Program-made: the position numbers and the translations under genes
In this document: piece by piece, positions 46,582 through 56,462 of the stretch
Position numbering within the stretch: position 1 is the stretch's first letter
Layout of the letters: every line of letters starts with the position of its first letter
NCBI GenBank assembly: GCA_004519485.1
Contig: CP038134.1
Location: 62,001-126,000 of the forward strand
DNA from: Nannochloropsis oceanica
Taxonomy: Eukaryota > Sar > Eustigmatophyceae > Eustigmatales > Monodopsidaceae
Reading direction: 5' to 3'
DNA: 64,000 bases
The notes under the pieces: generated by a model
What the model was told of the DNA's origin: nothing
Databases searched by the model: none
What the model saw: only the letters and a program-made list of their open reading frames with translations

Positions 46582-47421
46582 GATGCAAAGGATGTGATTC
46601 CTGGACGAGACACCAAGAGCAGGTTCTGTGCATATGTGCATGTATGTGAGTGCATCTGTGTATGTGTGTGTGCATGTGTGCGTGTACGCGTGTGTGTTTG
46701 TGTGTTGTGTGTGAATGTTTGTGTGTGTGAGTGCGTGCGTGTGCGTGTTCGGTGCAAGAGGACGTTTTCTGTGTGCCTGTTGTCGAGGAGAGGGCGGGAA
46801 TTTTGCTAAAAGGATAGAAATTGGAACAGAGGGAAAAAAGACACACCTGGTAGAGAATAGATGAGCTCTAGTGGAGTGTGAGATGCACGGGATATGAACG
46901 GCATGCTGCTGCACGCATAACGTGACACAGGGACATGAAGGGGATTCGACAGATCTGGCTTGATTCTCGACCCGTCTTAATCGCTGACATTCGAGGCGTT
47001 TCTTTTCATTCTTCCTTGCCTCCTCGTTTGTTCTCAATCCCTTGCTTTTGGCCATTTCTTCCCTCTACTCGACACCCACGACACAGTCTTTTGATCATTG
47101 CTAGCTAGCTTGGTTGATTGACACTCATGACATGCTCTTCTTGTACTCATCAAGCGGCTGACTCTTCCCCTGCCCCCACGAAACAGATGTACTCCCGCGC
47201 CAAGCGCCTCCATTTGGAAGCGGAGGAGCACACACTGCCCCTCCAGAATGCGTTTCATGTCGAGGTGACGAAGTTAGCCAAGTCCGTGCGGGCCATGTCA
47301 CTGCGATAACTCTCTGAGCAGTACGGCGAGGTGAGGGAAGGGAGGGAGGGAGATAACCTCCTCACCCTCCATTTATTTCCCTCCTCTCTTTCTTTTGCCT
47401 TTGTCTATCATAAAATATTCC
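46582..47421. other. Intergenic with TG-rich repeat
   Basis: Between two minus-strand genes. From about 46620 to 46760 the plus strand is a degenerate TG/TGCG repeat within the probable proline dehydrogenase leader. GAGGCAAGGAAGAATG-like purine stretches follow on the minus strand. A possible small plus-strand exon at 47187-47309 is listed separately. Confidence 0.45.
47187..47309 (+). CDS. Possible short plus-strand exon, unrecognised
   Basis: A pyrimidine-rich stretch ending GAAACAG at 47186 looks like a 3' splice site. It is followed by an open frame of 40 codons, MYSRAKRLHLEAEEHTLPLQ then NAFHVEVTKLAKSVRAMSLR and TAA, with balanced, helix-like composition. No upstream exon with an ATG could be placed with confidence. 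It could be the end of a small spliced gene or an accident. Confidence 0.25.
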   Translation: MYSRAKRLHLEAEEHTLPLQNAFHVEVTKLAKSVRAMSLR

Positions 47422-48303
47422 CTAATAAATGGGTGGCGTCCTGCTATCCCGTTGTCCTTCATTCCCCCTTGACATTGTTGCCCGAAGTCCCTCGCCTAAC
47501 TCCTCATCCTCATACTCTACCAGGTAAAACTCGGTGTCCATATCCTCCTCCGTGTTGCTATCACTGCCCCCCTCCGTCGTGTCGCGCAGCCGCAATGTGA
47601 TGTGCACGGGCTGAATCGACGGGAAATTATCAGGCGGTGGGATTACACGTGGCTGCGGCTCTTGCACCTCTCCCTTTTGCCCACGTTCTCCTGCCGATAC
47701 TTCTCCTACAGCTGCAGTCCCTCTTCCTGCAGCCAAGCGCAAGCGCTGCTCAGCATGGGCCAACATTTCATCGTAGCGGTGCAAGTCTTCTAAAGCCCGT
47801 GCCCGCTCCATTCGCGCCTCGTCCAATGCGGCTTGCTGCATTGCCAACGCCTCTTCCGTCAAGCTCGTCGTCGTCGTCGTTGTCGGCATCGAGGCGGTTG
47901 TAGGGCTTGCATTGGTGGTGGTGCTACCATTGTCTTTGCGCACGCATCCTCCACTCCGTCCTCCACCACCCTGCCCTTCCGCGGCAGTAGCAGCTGTCAT
48001 AACAGAAAGTTGGATATCCATGCCGTGCCGTGTCCGCTTGCGAAGCTGCCGGTACAGCCAGGCGAGGGATCTGATCGCAACGGCACCGGCAACGCATACG
48101 ATGGCCCCAACGATCGTCCCACTCACCACTGCGAAACCCATCAAAGTAATACTCCCGCGGAGCCCAATCTGATTCACAAAGAAATATCCCATCCCAGACA
48201 TGAGTCCGAGGACTGCTCCGCCTGCCCCCCCAATGACCGCATCTTGCTCGAAGGTGGTGTTGGTGGGATGGCTGTACCGGTGCTGGCTATGCCTGGCTCC
48301 CAT
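47422..48303 (-). CDS. Two-TM membrane protein, function unknown
   Basis: Single exon, 293 residues. After a short polar start come two Gly-rich hydrophobic helices in hairpin arrangement, AVIGGAGGAVLGLMSGMGYF (about 22-41) and GFAVVSGTIVGAIVCVAGAV (about 56-75), then basic residues (RQLRKRTRHG), a Ser/Thr-rich linker, a probable coiled coil (about 148-190, EEALAMQQAALDEARMERAR), and an acidic tail (DTEFYLVEYEDEELGEG). The family is not recognised. Glycine-zipper-like hairpins of this kind occur in many small organelle membrane proteins. Confidence 0.7.
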   Translation of the reverse strand: MGARHSQHRYSHPTNTTFEQDAVIGGAGGAVLGLMSGMGYFFVNQIGLRGSITLMGFAVVSGTIVGAIVCVAGAVAIRSLAWLYRQLRKRTRHGMDIQLSVMTAATAAEGQGGGGRSGGCVRKDNGSTTTNASPTTASMPTTTTTTSLTEEALAMQQAALDEARMERARALEDLHRYDEMLAHAEQRLRLAAGRGTAAVGEVSAGERGQKGEVQEPQPRVIPPPDNFPSIQPVHITLRLRDTTEGGSDSNTEEDMDTEFYLVEYEDEELGEGLRATMSRGNEGQRDSRTPPIY

Positions 48304-49023
48304 TGCTGATAGTTGTTTGAGCAGACTCCTTCGCAGGCCTCTCGCCCGTCTATTTTAAAATCCTCGCGTAAATTGTGCAAAAGAGAATAGATGAGATGGA
48401 GAGGGAGGGGGTACAGGCAGGAAGGAGGCATGAGAAGGAATGTGTGTGTGTGAGGAGGAGTGGCGTGTATGTGTGCGTGTGAGTGAGAGCACGGTTGTGG
48501 TCACACTGAGAGGTGATGTCCCGGCACGGCTTAACATGTGGCAAGATAATCGAGAAAATTGGCATTCGCAAGGTTCTTGCTCGTCGTGTTAGGAGGTAGC
48601 TTCGTCTTGCGCCAAGAATGGTTAGACACGGTTGATTACACACACCATGCCTCCACTCAGTTCCTCTCACGTACAAGATCTATAGCGATCTCACTGGCTT
48701 GTCGTACCGGGGGAAAGGACAGGAAAGGCTTCAACACCAGAAGTGTTGGGGGTTGTTTATGATCCAGAGGCGGTATGAATTTGGTCAACGAGAGAGCGCC
48801 AGCGAGCATTTCTTCTTCCACCTCCGTGCCACACTTGTTTCAGTCCCTCACGCAAAACACCACTACAACTCCACCTACACCACATAGAACCCAGGGTTTA
48901 CATGCACGTCTAGATATCTGTGGAGAGAACACTGCGGCTCAAGAGCATACGAAGCCAACACCTAGCATTCCCCTCTCATCCTCATCCCGTGCAACCAGCT
49001 CAAGCCCCCCGACGCCACACCAA
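48304..49023. promoter_or_regulatory. Divergent intergenic region
   Basis: 720 bp between the two-TM protein start (-) and the chosen poly(A) polymerase start (+). A plus-strand frame is open from ATG 48775 into the polymerase, but its residues are Ser/Thr/Pro-rich and unlike the family, so I treat it as leader. GT/TG-rich stretch at about 48438-48485. Confidence 0.4.
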
Positions 49024-51117
49024 ATGAGCACGGCAGGCCAGCCCTTAAAACGGGCCGTCCTGGAGCAGCTCCTCCCGGTCGTGAGTAATGATGCGGGCGA
49101 CCCCCGGGCCGCCGCCAGCCTCCAAGAATTTATCTCGGCACACATCCCCATTGAGTCCGAACGGGAGCAACGCCGCCGCCGCGACAAGGTTTTAGAATTG
49201 CGTTCCCTGTTCTTGCAATGGGTGCAAGACACCTGCCGTGCCAAAAACTTGCCAGAGGAAGTGGTGGCGGTGGCGGGTGGCGAAGTCTACATCATGGGTA
49301 GCTACAAATTGAACGTGCACGAGCCGGGGGCAGATATCGATTTGTGTTGCGTTGTCCCCCTCCACGTAGCCCGCGAAGAATTCTTCACCTCCTTCCTCGA
49401 AAAACTACGGTCTCACCCCAAGGTTAAGGACCTGGCCTGCGCGGCCTCGGCACACGTGCCCATCATGAGCTTTGCCTTGGACGGCGTGGACTTCGACGTG
49501 TTATTCGCGCAGCTACCTCTCACCTCCGTCAAGGCCGGGATGAGCGTGGATGATGATCTGGTTCTACGAGGGGTAGACGCCAAGACCTACCTCTCTCTCA
49601 ACGGCCCCAGGACCACCAACATGATCACGAGGCTCATCCCTACTTCGGCGCAAGCATCCTTCCTCGCCGTCTTGCGCGTGGTGCGTGTCTGGGCCAAGAA
49701 CCGCGGCCTCTACGCCAATAAAATGGGATACCTCGGAGGTGTTAATTTTAACATCCTCGTCGCGATGATTTGTCAGATGTATCCGTATGCAAACCCTGCT
49801 TTGATGCTCCACCGTTTTTTTTTGGTCCTGGGGGAGAGGTGGAAGTGGCCGACGCCTGTGAGATTGTGTAAGAACTTCGATGCGGGCTTGGGATTCACGG
49901 TGTGGGAACAGGGAGGGTCGACGCGGCGGGAGTTGATGCCGATCATTACCCCGGCGTATCCCGCGGGGAACAGCGCCTACAACGTGAGCACGCAGACGTT
50001 GGGGGTCATGAAGGAGGAGTTCGCCAGAGGGAAGAAGATCATGGACAAATGCCTTGCCTTGGCCTCGGTGGACCCGACGGGGGCAGTGGCACGGGCAGCA
50101 TGGCTGGAGTTAATAGAGCCGTCGGATTTTTTTTTGCGGTACAATAGGTACTTGGCCGTGGACATGTGGGCGAGTACCGCAGAAGGAGAAGCGGCCTGGT
50201 TCGGTCTCGTCGAATCACGCTTGAGATTATTGGTGGATATTTTGGATAGGGAGTTGCGAGAGATTTATGGCCTAGGACAGGTCTTTAAGAGCGTTCATCT
50301 ATTCCCGCGGGCTTTTCCGCCTTGTGCGGGCGCGGGGGCGGCGGGACGGATGGAGGGAGGGAGAGGAGAGATGCATGCGGCGCAGTGTTTTTACATCGGC
50401 TTGGCGTTTGATCGGGAGGAGATGGAGAGGAGGAAGGTGGGGAAAGAGGTGTTTATTGGTGAGTTTATTCGGAAGTGGAGGTTTGCCGTGGAGACTCCCC
50501 CTAGACCGCAGCCGGGGCATCAGCAGCTGCAGCAGCCAAGAAGTCAACGGCCAAAGGGGTGTGACGTTCTGGTGAGCGAGGTGAAATGGAGGGAGCTCCC
50601 TGCGTGTGTGTTTGACAGCTTGGGGGGGGAGAAGGTGGCGAGGGCGAGGAGGAGGAGGGAGAGGGGAAAGGGGGGAAAGAAGCAGAAGAAGGGGAAGAAG
50701 AGGGCCAGAAGGGGAGATGGGGAGGAAGAGGAGGAGGAGGAAGAAGTGGAGGGAGGGTTGGCGGTGGCGGAAGGGCAGAAGGAGGAGGGGAGGAAGGAGG
50801 GGGAGGGAGAAGAGGAGGACGAGATAGAAGGCTTTACGCCCTTGCATACAGCAGCTTACACGGGAGACTTAATCACCGTCAAGATATTGACAAAGGAGGA
50901 AGAGGGGGAGGGAGAGGGAGGGAGGGAGGGAGGGAGGGGGGGGTTAGTGGCGGTGAAGAGGGTGGATGCCTTAGATGCCAAAGGGCGGACACCAGCACAG
51001 GTCGCGAGGGAGAGAGGCTTCGACGAAGTGGCTTTGTATTTGGAAGGATTGATTGAGGAGGAGGGGGAGAGAGGAGGGGAAGGAGGGGGGGGGTGGGGAG
51101 GGGAATGGGAAAGTTAA
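49024..51117 (+). CDS. Nuclear poly(A) polymerase with C-terminal ankyrin-like repeats
   Basis: I choose ATG 49024, the first that keeps only family-like sequence (MSTAGQPLKRAVLEQLLPVV); 697 residues to the stop at 51117. It adds poly(A) tails to mRNA 3' ends. The nucleotidyltransferase site shows GSYKLNVHEPGADIDLCC with Asp104 and Asp106, and the third metal ligand Asp158 in VDFDVLF. The central domain shows RVVRVWAKNRGLYANKMGYL and GVNFNILVAMICQMYP. The RNA-binding-like domain ends near residue 520. A basic then acidic low-complexity linker follows, and after it two ankyrin-type units, GFTPLHTAAYTGDLITVKIL and DAKGRTPAQVARERGFDEVA. Ankyrin units are not part of the usual family layout. The frame ends in a poly-G-rich stretch that may hide a frameshift or intron. 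Confidence 0.93.
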   Translation: MSTAGQPLKRAVLEQLLPVVSNDAGDPRAAASLQEFISAHIPIESEREQRRRRDKVLELRSLFLQWVQDTCRAKNLPEEVVAVAGGEVYIMGSYKLNVHEPGADIDLCCVVPLHVAREEFFTSFLEKLRSHPKVKDLACAASAHVPIMSFALDGVDFDVLFAQLPLTSVKAGMSVDDDLVLRGVDAKTYLSLNGPRTTNMITRLIPTSAQASFLAVLRVVRVWAKNRGLYANKMGYLGGVNFNILVAMICQMYPYANPALMLHRFFLVLGERWKWPTPVRLCKNFDAGLGFTVWEQGGSTRRELMPIITPAYPAGNSAYNVSTQTLGVMKEEFARGKKIMDKCLALASVDPTGAVARAAWLELIEPSDFFLRYNRYLAVDMWASTAEGEAAWFGLVESRLRLLVDILDRELREIYGLGQVFKSVHLFPRAFPPCAGAGAAGRMEGGRGEMHAAQCFYIGLAFDREEMERRKVGKEVFIGEFIRKWRFAVETPPRPQPGHQQLQQPRSQRPKGCDVLVSEVKWRELPACVFDSLGGEKVARARRRRERGKGGKKQKKGKKRARRGDGEEEEEEEEVEGGLAVAEGQKEEGRKEGEGEEEDEIEGFTPLHTAAYTGDLITVKILTKEEEGEGEGGREGGRGGLVAVKRVDALDAKGRTPAQVARERGFDEVALYLEGLIEEEGERGGEGGGGWGGEWES

Positions 51118-51631
51118 GGAGAAAACGAATAATGGGGGGCCGGCCTCAAGACTGCCTCCAGTGGACGGAAACGCGGAATATGATGATGCCGATGACGACG
51201 TGTTAGGGGCGGCCGAGGCAGCCATGGAGCAGGCGATGGAAGAGGAGGAGGAGGAAGGGGGGGAGGAAGGGAAGGAGGAAGTTGCAGCTGGAAGAGCAGC
51301 CGCGGCAGCAGCGGCAGAGAAGAAGAGGAGGGAAGAAGAGGAGGAAGAGGAGGTGGAGGAAATGAAGAAGAAGAAGGCGTTGCTCATGAGTGCGCACATG
51401 GTGATGGTGGAGGCGGGAGAGTTGAACCTAGAGCCCTTTATACCAAGATGGAGGAAGGAGGCTATGCTGGTGCTGACGGGAGGGGGGAGGGAGAGAGGGA
51501 GGGGGGAATGTTTGATTCGGACCCCTGTGGTGATGGATCTGACCTTGGATGGGAATAAGGAAGAGGGGGAAGAAAAGGGGGAGGAGAGGTCGGGGAAGAG
51601 GAGAGGGGAACGAGGGGGGAGACGCAAATGA
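51118..51631 (+). CDS. Probable continuation of the poly(A) polymerase C-terminus
   Basis: A frame one base off from the polymerase, open from about 51053 to the TGA at 51629-51631, reads NNGGPASRLPPVDGNAEYDD, an acidic Ala/Glu-rich region, then MVMVEAGELNLEPFIPRWRK and CLIRTPVVMDLTLDG. These stretches have the mixed composition of real protein. The frame change falls at a run of G around 51081-51090. Either a short intron starts there (GTGGGG) or the run length is wrong in the assembly. It may also be a separate gene whose start I cannot see. Confidence 0.4.
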
Positions 51632-52285
51632 GAAAATATGAATACATACACTGAGAAAGGATGGAAGGAGAAGAGAACGTGATGGTGTCCAATGCATTTG
51701 GTAAGCATCAGTATTGGTGACGGTTATTTTTTTTCGGTCCTTTTTCCTTTTTTTGGGGAGGATTCATGATTGTTGTCGTCGTTGTTGTAGCAGTGTTCGG
51801 TGTTCCCAACCCCTCGTCTCTTCGTCTCCTCTGCCTGAGAGAGACGTAATGCCCCCCGGACTTGTCTCCCAGTGCTTGTTCTTGCTCCGTTCGATCACTT
51901 GACGCTTCATCTTTTCAGCCCTACGTGTCGCTTCCTTTGTCCTCCCTTCTGGCCCTCTCCTCCCGCCTAACCCTTTTTTGATCTCCGTACTTCTTTCCTG
52001 CTTTTGAATAAGGGGCTTTCTATTGTTTCTAAGTACTGCTTCTACTTTTGCTCTTCTCCCTTCCTCACTCCTCCTCCTCCTCCTCCTCCTCCTTCTTCTT
52101 CTTACCCACCCATGGACATAAACCTCTCCCCTCTCCCCTCCATAATCCCTGCTCTCCGCCTACCGACCGAAAGGTTGATGAATGGTAAAAACAGAGGTCA
52201 ATTTGGCACAAAAACCATCCCTCAGTGCCTCTCCTCCCTAATTTCTACGTCCCCCCTCTTCCCCCCTCCTCCTTCCCCCTTTCCC
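51632..52285. other. Convergent intergenic
   Basis: 3' UTRs of the polymerase (+) and eIF2-beta (-). Contains T-rich runs and a CTCCTCCTC stretch at about 52066-52095. No gene supported. Confidence 0.45.
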
Positions 52286-53473
52286 CTACTTCCGCAGCGC
52301 CCGTCGATCCGCCCTCGTTTGCGCATGGAAGCCCGTCCTTATGGGCGCCACCGACCGCGAGGACCCGCACGACTGGCAGTGCACGAAATACAACCGACTG
52401 ACACTATCCCGGCTCAGGCTGGTGCTCGGGCTCTTGCACGTCGTGCACGCCACGTACTCCCCGATATACTTCCGCAACAGACTCTCGATCCCCTTCGGCA
52501 CGTATTTACCCCGGAGGACCAGCCGGTTGTTTCCATCAATCGACCCCTCCGTGCCCAATTCCGCCACCAAAAACTGAAAGAGGTGCTCCACCGTACGGTT
52601 CATACACTTGCAAATATCTTGGAAATTGTCCCACCGCGTCTTTTTCGTTCCGATCCGCACTAGATTGATGGGCGGCATCTTAATTGGCACACGCCCGAAC
52701 GACACGCCCTTGCTGGGATCGCCGTCCTGCAGCAACATCTGCATCCGCTGTAAGAGCTCATCGTAGCTATAGTTGGCTTCTTTCGAATCGTACACTGCAC
52801 CTTCCTCACCCGCGCCCTCCTCGCCTCCCTCCTCCTTCCGCTTGCTCTTCTTCTTCTTCTTGCTCCCCAAGAAGGCTGCATCCAAGTCTGCGTCCTCCTC
52901 CGCTGCTTCCTCCCCTCCTACCTCACCCTCCTCCTTCTTCTCCTTCTTGCTGCCCTTCTTCTTCTTCTTGCTTGTAAACATCTCATCCAACGCGTCATCT
53001 CCCTCCTCCTGCCCCCCTCCCTCCCCCCCTTCTTCTTTCTTTTCCTTCTTGCTGCTCTTCTTCTTTTTCACCGCAAATACTGCATCCAGATCGGCGGCTT
53101 CCGCTGCGCCTTCCTCCCCTCCTTCCTTGGCCTTCTTCTTTTTCTTCTTCCCATCGAAGAGGCCAGCGTCCGGGTCCCCGCCCTCTGCCGGCTGTGAAGG
53201 AAAGGATGAAAAAGGCGAAACATGGTGATAAGAAAGGGAAAAAAGGGGGAACGGAGTGGGGATTGAAGAGAAGGAGACGACATTGGATGGCGTGATCATC
53301 AAGAAAAGAAGGGACGAGAGGGAGAGGAAGAATATGGGCATTTGTAAACATTGCCCACTTTTTCTCATCAAAGCTACATCACATACGGGTAGGGAGAGAG
53401 TAAGGGAGAGAGAGGATGGATCATGACGTACCTCTGTGCTGGTAGAGCGCTCTTCTTCCACGACGTCCGCCAT
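52286..53473 (-). CDS. Translation initiation factor eIF2 subunit beta, 2 exons
   Basis: Exons 53473-53432 and 53191-52286, phase 0, 315 residues. Reading through the intron would add about 80 hydrophobic residues that do not belong to the family. eIF2-beta helps deliver Met-tRNA to the 40S subunit and binds eIF5 and eIF2B through lysine blocks. Here four such blocks occur rather than the usual three, each after an acidic-Phe lead: AGLFDGKKKKKKAK, DAVFAVKKKKSSKKEKK, DEMFTSKKKKKGSKKEKK and DAAFLGSKKKKKSKRK. The conserved core runs from YSYDELLQRMQMLL through KKTRWDNFQDICKCMNR. The C-terminal zinc finger shows CTTCKSP and CQSCGSSRSV. Adjacent to RPB10 on the same strand. Confidence 0.97.
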   Translation of the reverse strand: MADVVEEERSTSTEVRHDPSSLSLTLSLPVCDVALMRKSGQCLQMPIFFLSLSSLLFLMITPSNVVSFSSIPTPFPLFSLSYHHVSPFSSFPSQPAEGGDPDAGLFDGKKKKKKAKEGGEEGAAEAADLDAVFAVKKKKSSKKEKKEEGGEGGGQEEGDDALDEMFTSKKKKKGSKKEKKEEGEVGGEEAAEEDADLDAAFLGSKKKKKSKRKEEGGEEGAGEEGAVYDSKEANYSYDELLQRMQMLLQDGDPSKGVSFGRVPIKMPPINLVRIGTKKTRWDNFQDICKCMNRTVEHLFQFLVAELGTEGSIDGNNRLVLRGKYVPKGIESLLRKYIGEYVACTTCKSPSTSLSRDSVSRLYFVHCQSCGSSRSVAPIRTGFHAQTRADRRALRK

Positions 53474-54260
53474 AGCTACTATGCCCGCTGGGCGTTTTCA
53501 CTCCTGTGGTTGAGGGTGGCGGCGGGGCGGTGGGGTAAGTGTGTGAGTCTCATCACTCACAAGCTTGAGCTTCGTTCGGTCTGAGCGATGGACGGGAGGG
53601 CGGCGGGAAGCAAGTCGTTTGGAAGGCCTCGAGCAGCATTAGCACCCCACAAATATCACGATCACAACCACCATAAACACGGTAAGAAATTTACCCCCTA
53701 ACGGTGGTGTGGGGCGTGGTGGGGACATGTCGGTCGAGAAACTCGAAGCGAGCAGGGCATGACCTCTCCGCCGTTCAGGGCTCGGTGCAACCGTAATTTA
53801 CTCTCTGTTCCAGATGTGATCAAAACCACCTCATGTACCAAGGTTAAGGCATCAAACCTCCTAAACACACCGAATAAAGTTTGAGGTTCTACGCACAATT
53901 TCTGCGCCTATGCATGTGTGCCACACATATACACACAAGGCGCAGCGTGGAGGGAAATGTCAGGCGGGTGGAAATTTCTCCCGGGCACATACACGTCTTC
54001 GAGCCTTACATGCTTACCAAATGTAGAGACAAGATGAAAACAACAACACCGCGAACAAAACAGACATTTCTCGGTGACATTTCAACTTAATCTGTGTCTG
54101 GTTTCTTTGTACATGTAGGGTTTAGGGTCACTTGTCTTAACTAGGCCTCTGCGCGATATTTTCCCTCCCGTCCTGGCCTCCATAACTCCCTCCCGCCCCC
54201 TGGAAATGTGCACTTCAAACCTTCATCATTCATTGTCTTGATTGAGCAAAGGATATATTA
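53474..54260. other. Intergenic between RPB10 end and eIF2-beta start
   Basis: Both flanking genes are on the minus strand, so this holds the eIF2-beta promoter and the RPB10 3' UTR. No supported frame. A GTAGGGTTTAGGGTC stretch at about 54115 is only telomere-like by chance. Confidence 0.4.
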
Positions 54261-55125
54261 CTACTCCCCGTCCTTAAGGTAGCCAGATTTTGCCAAGGTA
54301 TTGTAGTTAAGAAGCTTGCTAATCAGGTCCACGTGCGTGAGAACCATCCGTCGGCAGCAGTACCGCTTCAAGCCCACCTTGTCCAGCGCCACACTGTGTT
54401 ACAGGGTGAAAAGGTAAGGTGAGAAGGACAAAAGGTTTGTGAGATAAGAGCAGCGACAAGGAGGGACATGGTTGCATTGAGCCTCAACCATTTGACTTGT
54501 ACAGTAATAGAGAGGGAGATGAGAGAGGGCAAGAAGGAAAGATACAAAGAATTCCATCACCCGAAAGTCGTGCCTGACAACATCACACATAGTAATGATC
54601 CTACAGCTTTCTACTCCGGCAAAAAATGTCACGGGAAGGAAAAGTACTTGTGAGGGAGAGCGCAACAGGCGTATCAGGTGTTCAAAGACAACAAGGGGTG
54701 AACCCAAGTGACAAAACTAAGGCAAAGCACGCCACTTTTCTTAACTCATCTATTCACTACCCATCTTCGCTTCAGACACGTACCCCTCTTTGTAGTCATT
54801 CTTGAGGTACTCCACGTACACTTCGTACTTGTTGCCGATGACCTGGTGGAGTTGGAAAGGGAGGGAGGGGACAAGAAGAAAGGTGTAAGTCATAGACTTT
54901 CATCGCGTCTTCTCACGCAGCATAGTTCAGGAGGTCTACCGTTCATGTTCTCGTGACACTCTTCTTGTCCGCTTCGTGCCCCATGCCTTAATTCCTCCTC
55001 ATTTGAACCTCCTCTTTGCCGTCTCGCCCCCATATCTCCCAAGGCGCTTCCACACCCTCCCTTGCCTCCTCCTCATATTCTCTGTTTACCTTGCCACACG
55101 TGAAGCAGCGCACAGGAATAATCAT
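54261..55125 (-). CDS. RPB10: RNA polymerase subunit RPB10 (RPABC5), 3 small exons
   Basis: Exons in transcript order 55125-55090, 54842-54784, 54393-54261, phases 0 and 2, encode 75 residues; each is too short to show as a long frame. This zinc-binding subunit is shared by RNA polymerases I, II and III. The protein begins [12 protein letters not shown], continues [20 protein letters not shown], and ends with [20 protein letters not shown] and [17 protein letters not shown]. The zinc ligands are the CFTC pair and the YCCRRM pair, matching the family exactly. Length is close to the usual 65-75 residues. All splice sites are GT-AG. Identification is firm. Confidence 0.97.
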
Positions 55126-55695
55126 AGTGCTCTAGGTGAACTTGCGACGACCCCCCTCTTCTTGTTAATTCCTCAGCTATCTTGAACGACCCTTTTCTCT
55201 CCGTCCTGTATGGTTGTGTATGGAGTGGTTTGCGCGGAGAGTACCTGGATTAGTAGATGCAGCGGGTTCGCAGTGGACACAGCAATACAGAAGGAAGGAC
55301 TTAGAATAAGCAGATACACCGCCCCTGCTTGCCGCCCTACGAAGATGAATCGTGCGACCTCCTCATCTCCACGCAATTGTGATAAAACGTGAGGCTTTTG
55401 CGCGCCTCAACGGTCATGCCCCACTCCCTCTCTTTTGCCCCAGCCTATCCCACCCATCAGAAGCACGCCCACCGCACAGACAGAGTCAGTGCCTCCTCAC
55501 GTCCACGAGAAAACAGGCAAATCCCCACGCAGATCTGGCCTGACTCATTTGAGTGCCGTTTCGCTAACTGGCCTCATGCCCATGGCGTGCATCACCAGCG
55601 CACTGCCCCCTTTAAAAATCCTTCCCGCCAAATCCCACACCCTACCCACCCATCAATCACAGGCAGGGTCACAGGAGGAGGACGACGACGGTGGA
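55126..55695. promoter_or_regulatory. Divergent region, RPB10 / ING-PHD gene
   Basis: Between the RPB10 start (-) and the most conservative start of the ING-type gene (+). The plus-strand frame of that gene's first exon is already open from about 55435 with in-frame ATGs near 55576 and 55582, so part of this may be coding. Otherwise nothing is recognised. Confidence 0.35.
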
Positions 55696-56430
55696 ATGAT
55701 TGGACCAGGGTACCTCGAGGATAATCTGGAGCATGGGGCTCCTTTGCCAGATAGGTACGTTTCAGGGAATTGATTTTGTCAAGCGTGCCTGCAAAAGCGA
55801 GCTGCTCACCTACTCAGGTCACTCATGCCCTCGCGCATGGGGTGTTTTCTTTTGCGCGTGCGATGTTTCGATTAATATGCATATAGATGGTTATCTGCTT
55901 CTCGTTCGTGTCTTATCTGCAAAAGACACCGAGGATATGGGGATTTGATCCCCATTCCATGCCTTTTCCCTTCCGTAGTCTGGTTGAGATACCAACCCTT
56001 CCCTCTCCTGATTGCACACATTACGTACATACACGCCCTCGCACATTGACAACGCATCACTAGACTTCGCCGCTACCTTAGATCCTTCCGCCCCTCTACC
56101 TACTCCTCCTCACCCATGATACCTTCCCCCCCTCTCCCTCTCCCCAAAAATAGAGTAAAAGAGACGTTCCACCTTCTCCGTGAGCTGGACGTGGCCACCC
56201 GTCTGCTGACCACGAGGGCCGACCGTTTGATAGGGGCTACGGATGGAATACCGCAGCGAGACGACGATGAGGAAGAGGATGAGGAAGAGGAGGCAGGAAA
56301 GAAGCGGGGAAGAGGAGGAGGGAAGAAAGAGAATAGCGTTGGAGGAAAGGGAGGGAAGAAGGCCGCGCCAGGCGGCAGCAGCAGTAGAGGTAAAGGCAAG
56401 GGAAGAGCATCAGCATCATCATTAGACTCT

Positions 56431-56462
<32 letters not shown>

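Noticed and set aside
46582-47055. Upstream extension of proline dehydrogenase starting MAKSKGLRTNEEARK
   Set aside because: Encodes His/Thr runs from a TG repeat and lacks family similarity; ATG 46581 starts a good mitochondrial presequence.
47034-47258. Minus-strand frame MKRILEGQCVLLRF
   Set aside because: Lies opposite a plus-strand frame with a better splice context; neither is strong, and this one has the composition of a shadow.
48775-49023. N-terminal extension of poly(A) polymerase
   Set aside because: Ser/Thr/Pro-rich and unlike relatives; ATG 49024 gives a family-like start.
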